Part shown: positions 16,759-26,185 of the stretch, piece after piece | Layout of the letters: the number at the start of each line of letters is the position of its first letter | Position numbering within the stretch: the stretch's first letter is position 1 | Assembly (NCBI GenBank): GCA_964496125.1 | Contig: CAZBXE010000001.1 | Location: forward strand, 124,001-188,000 | Direction of reading: 5' to 3' | Source: CAZBXE01 sp964496125 | GTDB taxonomy: Bacteria; Chlamydiota; Chlamydiia; Chlamydiales; CAZBXE01 | Length of the DNA stretch: 64,000 nucleotides | Position numbers and translations under genes: made by a program | The notes under the pieces: generated by a model | What the model saw: only the letters and a program-made list of their open reading frames with translations | Database searches by the model: none | What the model was told of the DNA's origin: nothing

Positions 16759-18943
16759 GGAAGAAGAGGCTCGCTGTCCGAAGGATATCATTCAGCTCGA
16801 GAAGCACTACTACATCAGGGCTTCTTCTGCTCTTGCCGACCAACGTACGAGGGTGCTTAAACATGGTGATCTTTTTGCTGTGCTCGATCGATATGGCGAT
16901 GTGCAGCCAGTGGGGCAGGGGGAACAGGGGCTTTTTTTTGAAGGAACAAGACATTTAAGCCATATGGAGTTGCGGCTTAATGGCAGACGCCTTCTTCTGT
17001 TGGGCTCTGAAATCCAGAGAGATAATGTTGCTTTTACCGTGGATTTGACAAATCCTGATTTTCCAGAAGGATCAAGTCTTGTTTTACCGCGCGACAATAT
17101 CCACCTTTTTCGACTTTCCTTCCTTTGGGATGGAAGCTTTTATCAAAGGCTAAGGCTGAAGAATTTTCATAGCGAGCGGGTTGAATTTGTGATCACGTTA
17201 ACCTATGAGTCTGACTTTGCCGATATTTTTGAGGTCAGGGGGACAAAGAGAGAGCGAAAAGGACAAATTTTATCTCCTTTGATTGAAAGATCAGCGCTAA
17301 CGCTACGCTATCTTGGCCTCGATGGTGTAGAGAGAAGAAGCCGTATCACTTTTTCAAAAGAGCCAGAGTCAATCACAAAATCCGACGTTTCTTTTCATTT
17401 TCAGCTTGAACCAAAGGAAGTAGAAGAGTGTATCATTGTGCTTACATGTGAAGTAGAAGACGAGAGTAAAGCGCCTCTACCCTATATGGAGGCCTATAAC
17501 CAAGCCCTCGCACATCTTCGGAAGGTAGAGGCGCAGGATTGCCAAATCATAAGCTCTAACGCACAGTTCAATGATTGGTTTTACTCCTCGTTTGTCGATT
17601 TCAATATGATGATCACAGAAACAAAAGAGGGGCTATATCCTTATGCGGGCGTGCCTTGGTTCTCTACGACGTTTGGTCGTGATGGGATTATCTCTGCGCT
17701 CCAATATCTTTGGATCCAGCCGAATGTCGCAAAAGGAGTGCTTCTTCACCTAGCTGCAACGCAGGCCAAAAAAACGGATCCAGAAAGTGATGCAGAGCCA
17801 GGAAAAATTGTGCATGAAATGAGGCGTGGTGAGATGGCAGCGCTTCATGAAATTCCTTTTGGCAAGTATTATGGTAGTATTGATTCCACGCTCCTTTTTC
17901 TCTATCTAGCTCATGAATACTATAAGCGAACATCGGATGAAAAGACAATTGAGCAGCTCTGGCCTGCGATCATGCTCGCTTTGAACTGGGTCGAAACATA
18001 TGGCGATGTCGATAAGGATGGTTTCATAAAGTACACGAAAAAAGCAAGGCGAGGCCTTGTGCACCAAGGATGGAAAGATTCTCACAATTCGGTTTTTCAT
18101 AGTGATGGGTCGAGTGTGGTTCCGCCAATTGCTCTTTGTGAAGTACAGGGATATGCCTTTGCAGCGCTTCTTGGTGTTGCAAGTCTTGCTCGTGTGATGC
18201 AGCAAGATCCCCTTGCGGCTCGTCTTGAGATGAAGGCGTTTAAGTTAAAAAGGGATTTTCATAAAGCTTTTTGGATCGAGGAGCTTGGAACCTATGCGAT
18301 TGCACTTGATGGAGAGGGTAGGCCTTGTAAAGTGGTGACGTCGAACGCCGGGCAGTGTCTTTTTACGGGTATTGTAGAAAGGGATGTGGCTCCCACCCTT
18401 GTGAAGACCCTTTTTCAACAAGATATGTTCTCTGGCTGGGGCATCCGCACGCTTAGCTCTGAGGATGGGAATTTTAATCCGATGTCGTACCACAATGGGT
18501 CTGTGTGGCCTCATGATAACTCTCTGATTGCTCTGGGGTTAAAGAGATACGGCTTTCATCAAGAAGTGCTCAGGCTTATGAAAAGCTTTTTGCAAGCAAG
18601 CCTTTATACGGAGCAAAAGAGGCTGCCTGAGCTTTTTTGTGGTTTTCCACGAAGAGAAAGTGAGGGGCCGACGCCCTATCCGGTTGCCTGTTCTCCTCAG
18701 GCGTGGGCATCTGGCGCCGTCTTTTTATTTATACAGGCAGCAGTAGGCCTTGAAATCGATGCGCCGTCTAGCAGAGTGCTCTTTAAAATGCCTGCGCTGC
18801 CTGACTTTCTCCATTTTTTGGAATTTCGCAACCTGCGAATTGGTGATGCAACTTGTGATTTTGTGGTGAAGAAAAAAAATGAGAGTGTCTTTGTGAACTT
18901 GATCAGCAAATCAGGCGATCTTTCCTTTCTTGTCGAACAATAA
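16748..18943 (+). CDS. Amylo-alpha-1,6-glucosidase-type glycogen debranching enzyme
   Basis: A 731-residue protein: an N-terminal GDE_N_bis-like domain (HGDLFAVLDRYGDVQPVGQG, LFFEGTRHLSHMEL) and a C-terminal (alpha/alpha)6 catalytic domain (PWFSTTFGRDGIISALQYLW, HQGWKDSHNSV, NAGQCLFTGI, SYHNGSVWPHDNSLIALGLK). Family members remove alpha-1,6-linked branches or related glycosidic ends; this is not GlgX. Translation starts at a TTG with GGAG seven bases upstream, inside the end of the GT4 gene, so the two are translationally coupled. No signal peptide; cytoplasmic. Confidence 0.9.
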   Translation: MPFKEEEARCPKDIIQLEKHYYIRASSALADQRTRVLKHGDLFAVLDRYGDVQPVGQGEQGLFFEGTRHLSHMELRLNGRRLLLLGSEIQRDNVAFTVDLTNPDFPEGSSLVLPRDNIHLFRLSFLWDGSFYQRLRLKNFHSERVEFVITLTYESDFADIFEVRGTKRERKGQILSPLIERSALTLRYLGLDGVERRSRITFSKEPESITKSDVSFHFQLEPKEVEECIIVLTCEVEDESKAPLPYMEAYNQALAHLRKVEAQDCQIISSNAQFNDWFYSSFVDFNMMITETKEGLYPYAGVPWFSTTFGRDGIISALQYLWIQPNVAKGVLLHLAATQAKKTDPESDAEPGKIVHEMRRGEMAALHEIPFGKYYGSIDSTLLFLYLAHEYYKRTSDEKTIEQLWPAIMLALNWVETYGDVDKDGFIKYTKKARRGLVHQGWKDSHNSVFHSDGSSVVPPIALCEVQGYAFAALLGVASLARVMQQDPLAARLEMKAFKLKRDFHKAFWIEELGTYAIALDGEGRPCKVVTSNAGQCLFTGIVERDVAPTLVKTLFQQDMFSGWGIRTLSSEDGNFNPMSYHNGSVWPHDNSLIALGLKRYGFHQEVLRLMKSFLQASLYTEQKRLPELFCGFPRRESEGPTPYPVACSPQAWASGAVFLFIQAAVGLEIDAPSSRVLFKMPALPDFLHFLEFRNLRIGDATCDFVVKKKNESVFVNLISKSGDLSFLVEQ

Positions 18944-18975
18944 AAAGAGTACTCTGTGAATAGAAAAGGAAGGGT

Positions 18976-20052
18976 TCAGTTTGCGCCCTGATTTTTTTTA
19001 GGATTCAATAGGTCTGTCATATACAACTCCATTTGGTAATGGGGAACAGGATGCCAAGACGCAATAAACTCCTGGGTGACCTTAAAGCCAGCTTTCTTAT
19101 AAACGTGGATGGCACGTTTATTGGTGGCTTCGGGATCGATCAGGACCTTTTTTACCTTTGGAAAATGGTTAATCAAGAACTGGTGAATCATCGGGACTGC
19201 AAGTCCTTTTCCTAAATAATGGAGATCACAAATAAACAAGTCTAAGGTGGTCGCTTCAGAGCCTTCAGGAGAAGTAATCAGGAAGGCAAAAGGGGTGCTT
19301 TCGTGATACCCAATCCAGTAAGTAGTGGTGGACTCTCCATGAAAGAAGCTTTCTAGACCGTTTAATGTGTTTTGAAGCCCTTGTCCATGAATCCATTCTT
19401 TGATGTGGTCTTGCTGCAACCATGTATGTATTAAGGCAATTTGGCATGATTCGGCAGGTGAAAAATAAAACTTAGATGAGCACTCGCAAGTTTTTTCTGA
19501 TTCTTTGTCGGATTGGCTAGGGCTATGATCGGCGATTGGTTTGTACATGTCAGGCAAAAAGCCTTTGACATGTAAAGCCATCAAAATATCGTCGATGTAC
19601 CCATTTCTAGTTTTTACATGGCGTTTCAAACAGCCTTCTTCTAAGAAACCCATTTTTTTGTAGAGGGAAATCGCCTTTGTGTTTGAGGCTCTAACGTTTA
19701 ATTCAATTTTTTCAATCGATTCCGATTGCTTTGCCCTTTCTATGAGTTTCTTGATCAGCTGAGTTCCCACTCCGAGATTTTGAAATCCTTTGTGGACAGC
19801 GATATTTAGCTGGGCGATATGTTTAAGCGATTGGAGAGGGCGTGTTTCTAAAAACGCATGGCCTGCTATGGAGCCGTTATATTCGGCTACAAAATAAATG
19901 CAATTCGAAGATTCAATGGTTTTTTTTACATTCTGCTCGCTTAGTTCAGATGGCAGAGAGCAGAAGAATCCTGGCTCTTCTGCAATTTCTTGCTCAGCCT
20001 TGACTATGCTTGCAGTATCCTTTAATTCTGCTTTTCTGATAATCGCCTTCAA
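18976..20052 (-). CDS. Tandem GNAT acetyltransferase
   Basis: A 358-residue protein with two GNAT domains. The first (about 1-165) has the acetyl-CoA loop VHKGFQNLGVGTQLIKKLIE and the SLYKKMGF end. The second (about 195-345) resembles AAC(6')/RimJ-like acetyltransferases (TWLQQDHIKEWIHG, DLHYLGKGLAVPMIHQFL, RAIHVYKKAGF). Substrates are unknown; the second half could acetylate an aminoglycoside-like amine or a siderophore-like molecule. Its start overlaps the stop of the upstream GNAT gene by four bases (ATGA), so both are coupled. Confidence 0.85.
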   Translation of the reverse strand: MKAIIRKAELKDTASIVKAEQEIAEEPGFFCSLPSELSEQNVKKTIESSNCIYFVAEYNGSIAGHAFLETRPLQSLKHIAQLNIAVHKGFQNLGVGTQLIKKLIERAKQSESIEKIELNVRASNTKAISLYKKMGFLEEGCLKRHVKTRNGYIDDILMALHVKGFLPDMYKPIADHSPSQSDKESEKTCECSSKFYFSPAESCQIALIHTWLQQDHIKEWIHGQGLQNTLNGLESFFHGESTTTYWIGYHESTPFAFLITSPEGSEATTLDLFICDLHYLGKGLAVPMIHQFLINHFPKVKKVLIDPEATNKRAIHVYKKAGFKVTQEFIASWHPVPHYQMELYMTDLLNPKKNQGAN

Positions 20053-20576
20053 GCTTTCGCCTTGGATGTGAATTTTAAAACAACCATGGGATGGGGTTTT
20101 GGTTCTGCAATTGTCTTAACACTTTTCTCAAAGTGCCCCTTTGTATAGCCGTTTACGACCTTTTCCCAGAAATTCAAGGCTGGTTGGTTTTCAGGGATTT
20201 GAGACGTTTCCCATATTCCCGGAAATTGGTTGAAAACGCATTCTGCTGCTTGGCGTCCTACACCTTTGCCTTGGAATTTGGAGACGACAAAAAATTCTCC
20301 AACATTCCAGTCTACGTCTTTTGTGCATCCCTCTTTATTGATTAATACAAATCCGGCTAATTCGTTGTTAGCTTTTATCAAAAAGGCATGGCGGTCTGGC
20401 TTTTCGCAATAAGAGCTGAGATCGATACACTCAAAAAGGCCATTTGCAGGAATTTCCCATCCGCTTAAGAATCCGCAATATCTAGACATTTCATAGACAT
20501 AGAAACGTCCAAGATTTTGGATGATTTCTTTGTCTTTTTCGCAAGCCTTGCACAGGGAAATTTCAAAATAGTTCAT
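20049..20576 (-). CDS. GNAT-family acetyltransferase
   Basis: A 175-residue single-domain GNAT protein with the acetyl-CoA binding motif EFFVVSKFQGKGVGRQAAEC and the C-terminal LNFWEKVVNGY strand. It belongs to the group of predicted acetyltransferases with a Cys-containing N-terminus (SLCKACEKD). Target unknown. It is the first gene of a two-gene unit with the tandem GNAT gene downstream, overlapping by four bases. Confidence 0.85.
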   Translation of the reverse strand: MNYFEISLCKACEKDKEIIQNLGRFYVYEMSRYCGFLSGWEIPANGLFECIDLSSYCEKPDRHAFLIKANNELAGFVLINKEGCTKDVDWNVGEFFVVSKFQGKGVGRQAAECVFNQFPGIWETSQIPENQPALNFWEKVVNGYTKGHFEKSVKTIAEPKPHPMVVLKFTSKAKA

Positions 20577-20596
20577 GGAGGAGTCTCAGATATTGG

Positions 20597-21412
20597 TTAA
20601 CACCAGTTTGCAATATGCTCGAGCGCTTCCCCACTGTAGAGAATTCCAAGGTGCGCCCTCCCTTCCACAAGAAGCTTTTTTCTTTCATTTTGCTGTACAA
20701 GAGCATCATGGCAAGGCACAATATAATCGTGGGTCCCTGCAATCGTATGGAGATTTATCGGCTGATTTTTTGAGATGTATTCCCAGATTGTATCGACCTT
20801 TTTCAATAAAGCAGAACCGTTTACATGGCGGTTGAAAAAACAATCGGAGACTTTAGCTCTGCCTGCAATCGTAATGACATTACGAACTTGGACATGCGGA
20901 ACCTTTTCGTTTGTGATGTAGGCATAGTGGAGCGCCTCAATCCCACCTGCGGAATGACCAATAAGGTCAATCTTAATCGTCTTTTTGCCCTGTTTGGCAT
21001 AAAGCTTTGCTATGTAGGTAATTTTTTCTTTAATCTTCTCTTCTGTTCCAGGTCCATACCCTCCCAAGTTCAGAGTAAAACCAGGTCCTTTGCCTGCCTT
21101 TTTCATTGTATAAGCAACCCCGAGGGCAGAGGCTTGGTTGCCATGGACGCCGTGTAGAAAGAGATAGGGAGTCGCTTCCAGTTCTTGCTCGTTTAGGGTT
21201 TTGGGGTTAAGGCCGAACCAGTGAAATTCCTCGAATATCCCCAAAGGGCCCGTGAGTATTGCAAAAATATGGGTGTTTATCTCGGTGATCCAAGCCACAG
21301 AAAAAGTATAGACCCGTTTCACAAGGTCAGGAACGTATACCCCGATCCGGCTTAGTGGAGAGGAGTGAAAAATACAATCTGGAAAATCGAGGAGCTGACC
21401 GATGACATTCAC
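20597..21412 (-). CDS. Alpha/beta hydrolase (lipase/esterase-like)
   Basis: A 271-residue protein with the alpha/beta-hydrolase oxyanion block LFLHGVHGNQASALG and nucleophile elbow GHSAGG. The likely acid lies in AGTHDYIVP and the catalytic His in GRAHLGILYSG. Together these form a complete Ser-Asp-His triad. The N-terminal 70 residues include a hydrophobic stretch (HIFAILTGPLGIF) that could anchor it. The start is a GTG at 21412. A hairpin (ATTTGCCCT/AGGGCAAAT, 21417-21439) lies just upstream of the start and may affect translation. Substrate unknown. Confidence 0.8.
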   Translation of the reverse strand: MNVIGQLLDFPDCIFHSSPLSRIGVYVPDLVKRVYTFSVAWITEINTHIFAILTGPLGIFEEFHWFGLNPKTLNEQELEATPYLFLHGVHGNQASALGVAYTMKKAGKGPGFTLNLGGYGPGTEEKIKEKITYIAKLYAKQGKKTIKIDLIGHSAGGIEALHYAYITNEKVPHVQVRNVITIAGRAKVSDCFFNRHVNGSALLKKVDTIWEYISKNQPINLHTIAGTHDYIVPCHDALVQQNERKKLLVEGRAHLGILYSGEALEHIANWC

Positions 21413-21471
21413 GACTATTTGCCCTTTTTTAGGGCAAATTTTAACATGATGGCCATCTTAGGTCAATAGAT

Positions 21472-22626
21472 TTAGAGGGACTCGCCGTTCCAGTCAAGAT
21501 CGTGAGTATAAGCTGCCGGAATCTTTACTTTAAGCCGTAGGCTATCGTAGACAAAAAGCGGCATTAAAAGAATTTGTGACAGAAAAGGTTTGAGATCATA
21601 CGCGTTGAAGACGACGTCTTTTATGACAAAAAGTTTTTTGAAAAAATCGATAAGAGAATCTGTTGGCGGTCTATGTTTCCAACCATACATAACCATGCCG
21701 GATACAATTTGCTTTTTTGTTCCGATCTTGGGGAAGATGGGCTCATGTAAGTCTTTTAAGAAGGCGCGGTCTAAGCGTTCGTCTTTGCTAAAGAGGTAGA
21801 GCCCGCTTGTTGCTCTTGGGTTGCACTCGATGGCAAAGAGTAGACCGTCTTCTCTTTCGAAAAAGTCAAATGCGATTTGCCCTGTATAGTGATCTTTTTT
21901 CACAAAGTCCCGCACCCACTTGGCAATCAGTGGGTGTTCGATAGCCTGAAAGGTGAGGCAAGAGCTTTGGTCAACCGTATAATCCACAGGATAAAGGGCG
22001 TGCGCTGTGACTTTTCCGTTCTTACAGACGGAGTAACTGCAAAACTTCTGCCCTGTGAGCCACTCTTGCGCAATCCAGGGGTTATGGTCTTCAAATGTAA
22101 TTATGGGTAGAGGGTTACTAGGGGCTAGTTTAATCACCTTTTGAGCAGCTCTTGAATAGCATGGCTTTAGGGCAAATGTCTTATGTTTAGGTAACTTTTG
22201 CAGGTCTTTTTGACTTTTGATCAGATGGGTTTCTGGTATGGCAAATCCATATCCTTCCAACTTTTTCATAAAAAGCCATTTGCTATGCAGGTTGTGGAGC
22301 GCTTCAAAGTTTGTGCTAAAAACCTCACACATAGTTTGTAGCCGATCAAGACCCTTGGAAAGATAGAGGATCTCTTCCCACATAGGAATCACAAATTCTA
22401 TTTGGTTTTCCTTCACAATAGAGACCATAGCATCTATAAATTCTTGGTTCTTAAACCTAGGGCTTGGGACCTGGAAACTTTTTGTCACAGCATTGGAGAA
22501 CCGGCAGATATGTAGAGGGGAGGTCTCTGCTACATAGATCTCATGACCTGCAGCATGAAGTTGTCTTGCCAAATCGAGAGAGAGAGGGCTTCTTCCCCCT
22601 GTAAGAAGTATTCTTTTCCTAGAAAT
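21472..22626 (-). CDS. ATP-grasp family protein, apparent ATT start
   Basis: ATP-grasp enzymes ligate a carboxylate to an amine or thiol. Here the ATP-binding region shows FALKPCYSRAAQKVIKL and IAQEWLTGQKFCSYSV, with the metal-binding strand FAIECNPRATSG. The N-terminal Rossmann-like strand (KRILLTGGRSPLSLDLARQL) is in frame upstream of the first TTG (22572), so translation must start earlier. No ATG, GTG or TTG is in frame there; an ATT at 22626 has AGGAG seven bases before it and is my choice. The product is about 384 residues. Substrate unknown. Confidence 0.75.
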   Translation of the reverse strand: MSRKRILLTGGRSPLSLDLARQLHAAGHEIYVAETSPLHICRFSNAVTKSFQVPSPRFKNQEFIDAMVSIVKENQIEFVIPMWEEILYLSKGLDRLQTMCEVFSTNFEALHNLHSKWLFMKKLEGYGFAIPETHLIKSQKDLQKLPKHKTFALKPCYSRAAQKVIKLAPSNPLPIITFEDHNPWIAQEWLTGQKFCSYSVCKNGKVTAHALYPVDYTVDQSSCLTFQAIEHPLIAKWVRDFVKKDHYTGQIAFDFFEREDGLLFAIECNPRATSGLYLFSKDERLDRAFLKDLHEPIFPKIGTKKQIVSGMVMYGWKHRPPTDSLIDFFKKLFVIKDVVFNAYDLKPFLSQILLMPLFVYDSLRLKVKIPAAYTHDLDWNGESL

Positions 22627-22677
22627 GGTCCGTCTCCTATGTGTGAGTGTAAAAATTTTAATATAAAGATTGCGGAT

Positions 22678-23202
22678 TTAAATGCAATTTCTAGTTTTTT
22701 GGCACAAAAAACGGTTCAGGGCAAAGGTGGTGGGGACAAGAAAGGTCCACACGATGGCGATAAGAACAAATGTTGACGAGGCAGGGATAGTCACAACCCC
22801 GACGCGCTGCCCGGCCCAATAGGTAAGGGGGCCGCCGACTCCTCCGAACAAGGCGGAAGTGAAGGGGCGGTTTTGCATCCATTGCATAGAGTGATTAAAA
22901 GTGGTTGCAAAAAAGGCATAAAGGCAAAGGACCCAAAGAGGGGCAATCCTCTCATCGAAGTGGTTTGGACTTCTATAGTCGATGAGAGACTGAGAGACAA
23001 AAAAAGTGTCCAGGCAAAAGCCGATGGTCACAACAAAGCAGAGAAGGAGAAACTCCTTAAGTTTGTCTTGAATGATGAGGAAGTGAAGGGAGCATGAGAC
23101 AACAGTAAAGACAAGAGCATAGACAATCTTTCCGTTTAAAGCTGTAGCAATACAGACAAACCACAGTGCATAAAAGAGGATCACATTGAAAACGCGGAGC
23201 AT
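22678..23202 (-). CDS. DUF2878 membrane protein
   Basis: A 174-residue integral membrane protein with about five hydrophobic segments, matching the DUF2878 pattern: an N-terminal NVILFYALWFVCI, then FCLDTFFVSQSLIDY, PLWVLCLYAFFATTFNHSMQ and GGPLTYWAGQRVG. The family is widespread in proteobacteria and has no established function. It ends just before the ATP-grasp gene on the same strand and may share its transcript. Confidence 0.7.
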   Translation of the reverse strand: MLRVFNVILFYALWFVCIATALNGKIVYALVFTVVSCSLHFLIIQDKLKEFLLLCFVVTIGFCLDTFFVSQSLIDYRSPNHFDERIAPLWVLCLYAFFATTFNHSMQWMQNRPFTSALFGGVGGPLTYWAGQRVGVVTIPASSTFVLIAIVWTFLVPTTFALNRFLCQKTRNCI

Positions 23203-23307
23203 CAGGTTAAATAGATAAGTGATGCTTGTTTTAAACGCCAGAAAAAAGGGGCGGTTTTCAGAGAAACCGTTGCTTTTAATGAAGAGTCGCGCTATTTTTC
23301 ATGGTTT

Positions 23308-24057
23308 ATGAAAGGGAGTTATAGCATTGCCAAGACGCTTGAGAATGCGTCTAGTTACCAGTTGCAATTTTGGGAGCTTGCCCAGGATGTCCAGCATGTG
23401 CGAAGGGGCATGGATTTAAGCGATCTTTTTTTTATCCGTTCTGTGATTGCTGAAGAACGTCCGTCGCAGATCATTGAGTCAGGACGCGCACTTGGCCAAA
23501 GTACGCTTCTTCTAGCAAAGTGTTTTCCCGATATCCCAGTGATCAGCATCGAACATGATCGAGACCATCCTGACGCATCTATTGCACTTTTGCGCTTGAA
23601 GGATTGCAAAAATGTCACCTGCCTTTTTGGAGACGCAAGAGATTTGCTGCCAGAGCTTGTTCGCCCGGGCGATGTGGTTGTGATTGATGGTCCGAAAGAC
23701 TTTCGTGCCTTAAAGCTTGCTTACCAAGTGATTCGTAAGAAGAAGCCTGCTTTTGTTTTTATACACGATTGCAATCACGGAAAAGGGATCCGCTCTTTTT
23801 TGCAGAAGAATGTTCCCCATGCCTTTTTTAGCGATGATCCAGAAATTGTCACAAGATACTGTTCGCTAGACCATTACAAAAGCCGAGAGGAATTAAAGTA
23901 TTGGCAGAAAAGAGAAGACTTTCCTGTGGGAGTAAGTTATGCAGGCGCTGTTGCCTGCATTCCGTACCAGCCTCGGTTTCCAAGCTTCTGGCAAGTTTGT
24001 AAGTTGCGTGTAGCGCGACTTTTGGATAATTTGTTTAGGCAAAGGAGTGCCACTTGA
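23308..24057 (+). CDS. Class I SAM-methyltransferase-like protein
   Basis: A 249-residue protein with a Rossmann core reading PSQIIESGRALGQSTLLLAK (SAM-loop position), VISIEHDRDHPDA (acidic strand-2 end) and VVVIDGPKDFRALKLAY then AFVFIHDCNHG. The order matches class I methyltransferases of the cephalosporin-hydroxylase/O-methyltransferase type. Its stop overlaps the start of the GT4 gene (TTGA), so it is coupled to glycan synthesis and may modify a sugar or polymer. Target unknown. Confidence 0.7.
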   Translation: MKGSYSIAKTLENASSYQLQFWELAQDVQHVRRGMDLSDLFFIRSVIAEERPSQIIESGRALGQSTLLLAKCFPDIPVISIEHDRDHPDASIALLRLKDCKNVTCLFGDARDLLPELVRPGDVVVIDGPKDFRALKLAYQVIRKKKPAFVFIHDCNHGKGIRSFLQKNVPHAFFSDDPEIVTRYCSLDHYKSREELKYWQKREDFPVGVSYAGAVACIPYQPRFPSFWQVCKLRVARLLDNLFRQRSAT

Positions 24058-25217
24058 AAAAGGTGTTGCACGAGCTAAATCTAGATGTTGTTGGCGGCGT
24101 GGAATATCTTTTAAAGAACTTTCTTGAAAAAACCCATACCAAGTATCATCACTTACTTGTTACAAATAAAACGATTCATCCCCATCTAGCAGATTCTGTA
24201 AAGACACACTCTGCCTCGATACATTATTTAAAATACTGGGGACCACTTAAACTGCCAGGGCTTTTTAGGCCTTGGAGGGCAAGAGCAATTTTTAATAGGG
24301 TGCAGCCTGATGTGGTGGTTTCTTGGAACAGATTTGCAACTAGACATTCGTGGCGCGTTCCTTTTGTGTATTACGATCATGGTGCTTCGTGGTTTCAGGA
24401 AGTAACCAGAGAAAGCCGAGAATTTGTGCAAAACGCAACTTCGATGCTCGCCTGTTCCCACGCAAGTCGGCGAATGCTGGAGCTTAAGTTCAATGTCACC
24501 CAGCCAATTCAAGTTATACGCAACCCGGTCCGACCTGACATCTACTCAGAGTTTCATCCCATAAAAAAAGTGCCGAAAGATCGACCCATTCGTTTTGGTG
24601 TAGCGGGTAGAATGATTCCTGTGAAGGGAATACCGCTTACGTTTCACGCCCTTCACGCCCTGCGTAAACAGGGTGTAGATGTGGAGCTCTATCTAGCAGG
24701 AGATGGCGAAGATCGAGACTCGCTTTTCAATCTTTCTAAAAAGTTGGGTTTGGAAAAAGAGATCCGCTTTCTTGGGGTTGTAAAAAATATAGGGGAATTT
24801 TATCGGAAAATTGATATATCCCTTTGCCCATCCTTGCGAGATCCACTTCCCCTTGTGGCTCTAGAATCCCTTGCGTGTGGCTGTCCCGTTGTGGCGGCGC
24901 AGGTAGATGGTTTTCCAGAAGTTGTGAATGAAGGATTGACTGGTTTTTGCATGCCTCCTAAGCTGCCTGTTGGGGATTACCCGGGTTTTGGAGGAAGTCT
25001 TACAAAGCTTCCTCGGTATGTCTATGATCCAAAGGCAGATACCATCAGGGCCCCAGCTCTCGTGTCACCAGACGATATTGCTGAGGCTTGCCTAAAAGTG
25101 TTGGACCGGCTTCCAGAAATGAGCCAGGAGGCCAAAAATAGAGCAGGGGAGATGTTTCAGTTTTCATGCTATCTACGCGCGCTTGAGAAGGGAATCTATG
25201 GAGCTGTTATACACTAA
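24054..25217 (+). CDS. GT4 family glycosyltransferase
   Basis: A 387-residue GT-B glycosyltransferase. The N-terminus has LDVVGGVEYLLKNFL; the C-terminal nucleotide-sugar domain has VAGRMIPVKGIPLTFHAL, LAGDGEDRDSL and the EX7E region DPLPLVALESLACGCPVVAA. Translation starts with TTG overlapping the stop of the methyltransferase-like gene. The pyruvyl-transferase gene follows after 11 bases, giving a three-gene unit likely to build or decorate a surface polysaccharide. Confidence 0.9.
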   Translation: MKKVLHELNLDVVGGVEYLLKNFLEKTHTKYHHLLVTNKTIHPHLADSVKTHSASIHYLKYWGPLKLPGLFRPWRARAIFNRVQPDVVVSWNRFATRHSWRVPFVYYDHGASWFQEVTRESREFVQNATSMLACSHASRRMLELKFNVTQPIQVIRNPVRPDIYSEFHPIKKVPKDRPIRFGVAGRMIPVKGIPLTFHALHALRKQGVDVELYLAGDGEDRDSLFNLSKKLGLEKEIRFLGVVKNIGEFYRKIDISLCPSLRDPLPLVALESLACGCPVVAAQVDGFPEVVNEGLTGFCMPPKLPVGDYPGFGGSLTKLPRYVYDPKADTIRAPALVSPDDIAEACLKVLDRLPEMSQEAKNRAGEMFQFSCYLRALEKGIYGAVIH

Positions 25218-25228
25218 AGGATGTTTGT

Positions 25229-26185
25229 ATGATGAGAATTTATATCTTTATTATTTGCTGTCTTTTTGGGTTTTCGGATTTTGTTTTTGCAGACTCGTTT
25301 GGCTATATTACGGCAACCACATATAACATTGGAGATGACATTCAAGGACTTGCAGCTGAGGCACTGTTGCCAAAAGGGAGCATACCGATTAATCGTGATT
25401 TAGTAAGCCTGTTTTCCCATGAGACAAAAGTTTCCACCATCCTTAATGGGTGGTATATGTGTACGAAAACAATCTCTTGGACAAGAAAAGACATTAAAGC
25501 TCCAGAAAAAAGTTGGCCTCCTGCCGCTGCGATCGATCCTCTGCTTATCTCTATATTCTTTACGCCTAAGTTTCAGTCGACAGCGTTTAATGAAGAAGGG
25601 ATTGCATACTTAAAAGCCAATGGTCCGGTAGGTGCAAGAGATCACTTTACCTTGAAAGAGCTTGAGAAACGCGGTATTCCCTGCTACTTCTCTGGCTGTT
25701 TGACCCTCACGATGGACAATCCCTATACCGAAAGGGAAGATGTCATTTATGCAGTTGATATTGATGATACGTCCTTAGCGTATCTCAAGGCGCATACGAA
25801 AGCAAAAGTGCTTGCCATCACACATAGAGTGCCCAAAGAAATCGTTCTGAACGAAAAGCAGCGCAAGGCCTACGCAGAGGGTCTTTTGAATCAATATCGA
25901 AAAGCAAAAGCTGTTGTGACAACAAGGTTACACGCAGCGCTACCCTGCCTTGCGTTTGAAACACCTGTTCTTCTTTTACAAATTGATGACAAGGATCATC
26001 GCTTTGATGGGTTAAAAGAACTTGTGCGCAGCACAACAAAAGAAGACTTTGTGCAAGGAAAAACTGACTTTGATTTTGATAATCCTTCTGAAAATCCCAA
26101 GGGATATCTTGCCATACGCTCTGATCTTAAGAAGAGAGTAGCAGATTGGGTTGCCAAGAAGACTAAAGTTTCAGCTTCTTCATAA
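25229..26185 (+). CDS. Polysaccharide pyruvyl transferase-like protein with a signal peptide
   Basis: A 318-residue protein. After an apparent signal peptide (RIYIFIICCLFGFSDFVFA) come polysaccharide pyruvyl transferase features: TTYNIGDDIQGLAAE, VGARDHFTLKELEKRGIPCY with SGCLTLTM, and VVTTRLHAALPCLAFETPVL. Family enzymes transfer pyruvate ketals from phosphoenolpyruvate to sugars in the cytoplasm, so export would be unusual. The signal may instead be a membrane anchor, or the substrate may differ. It converges with the next gene with a 23-base overlap. Confidence 0.8.
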   Translation: MMRIYIFIICCLFGFSDFVFADSFGYITATTYNIGDDIQGLAAEALLPKGSIPINRDLVSLFSHETKVSTILNGWYMCTKTISWTRKDIKAPEKSWPPAAAIDPLLISIFFTPKFQSTAFNEEGIAYLKANGPVGARDHFTLKELEKRGIPCYFSGCLTLTMDNPYTEREDVIYAVDIDDTSLAYLKAHTKAKVLAITHRVPKEIVLNEKQRKAYAEGLLNQYRKAKAVVTTRLHAALPCLAFETPVLLLQIDDKDHRFDGLKELVRSTTKEDFVQGKTDFDFDNPSENPKGYLAIRSDLKKRVADWVAKKTKVSASS

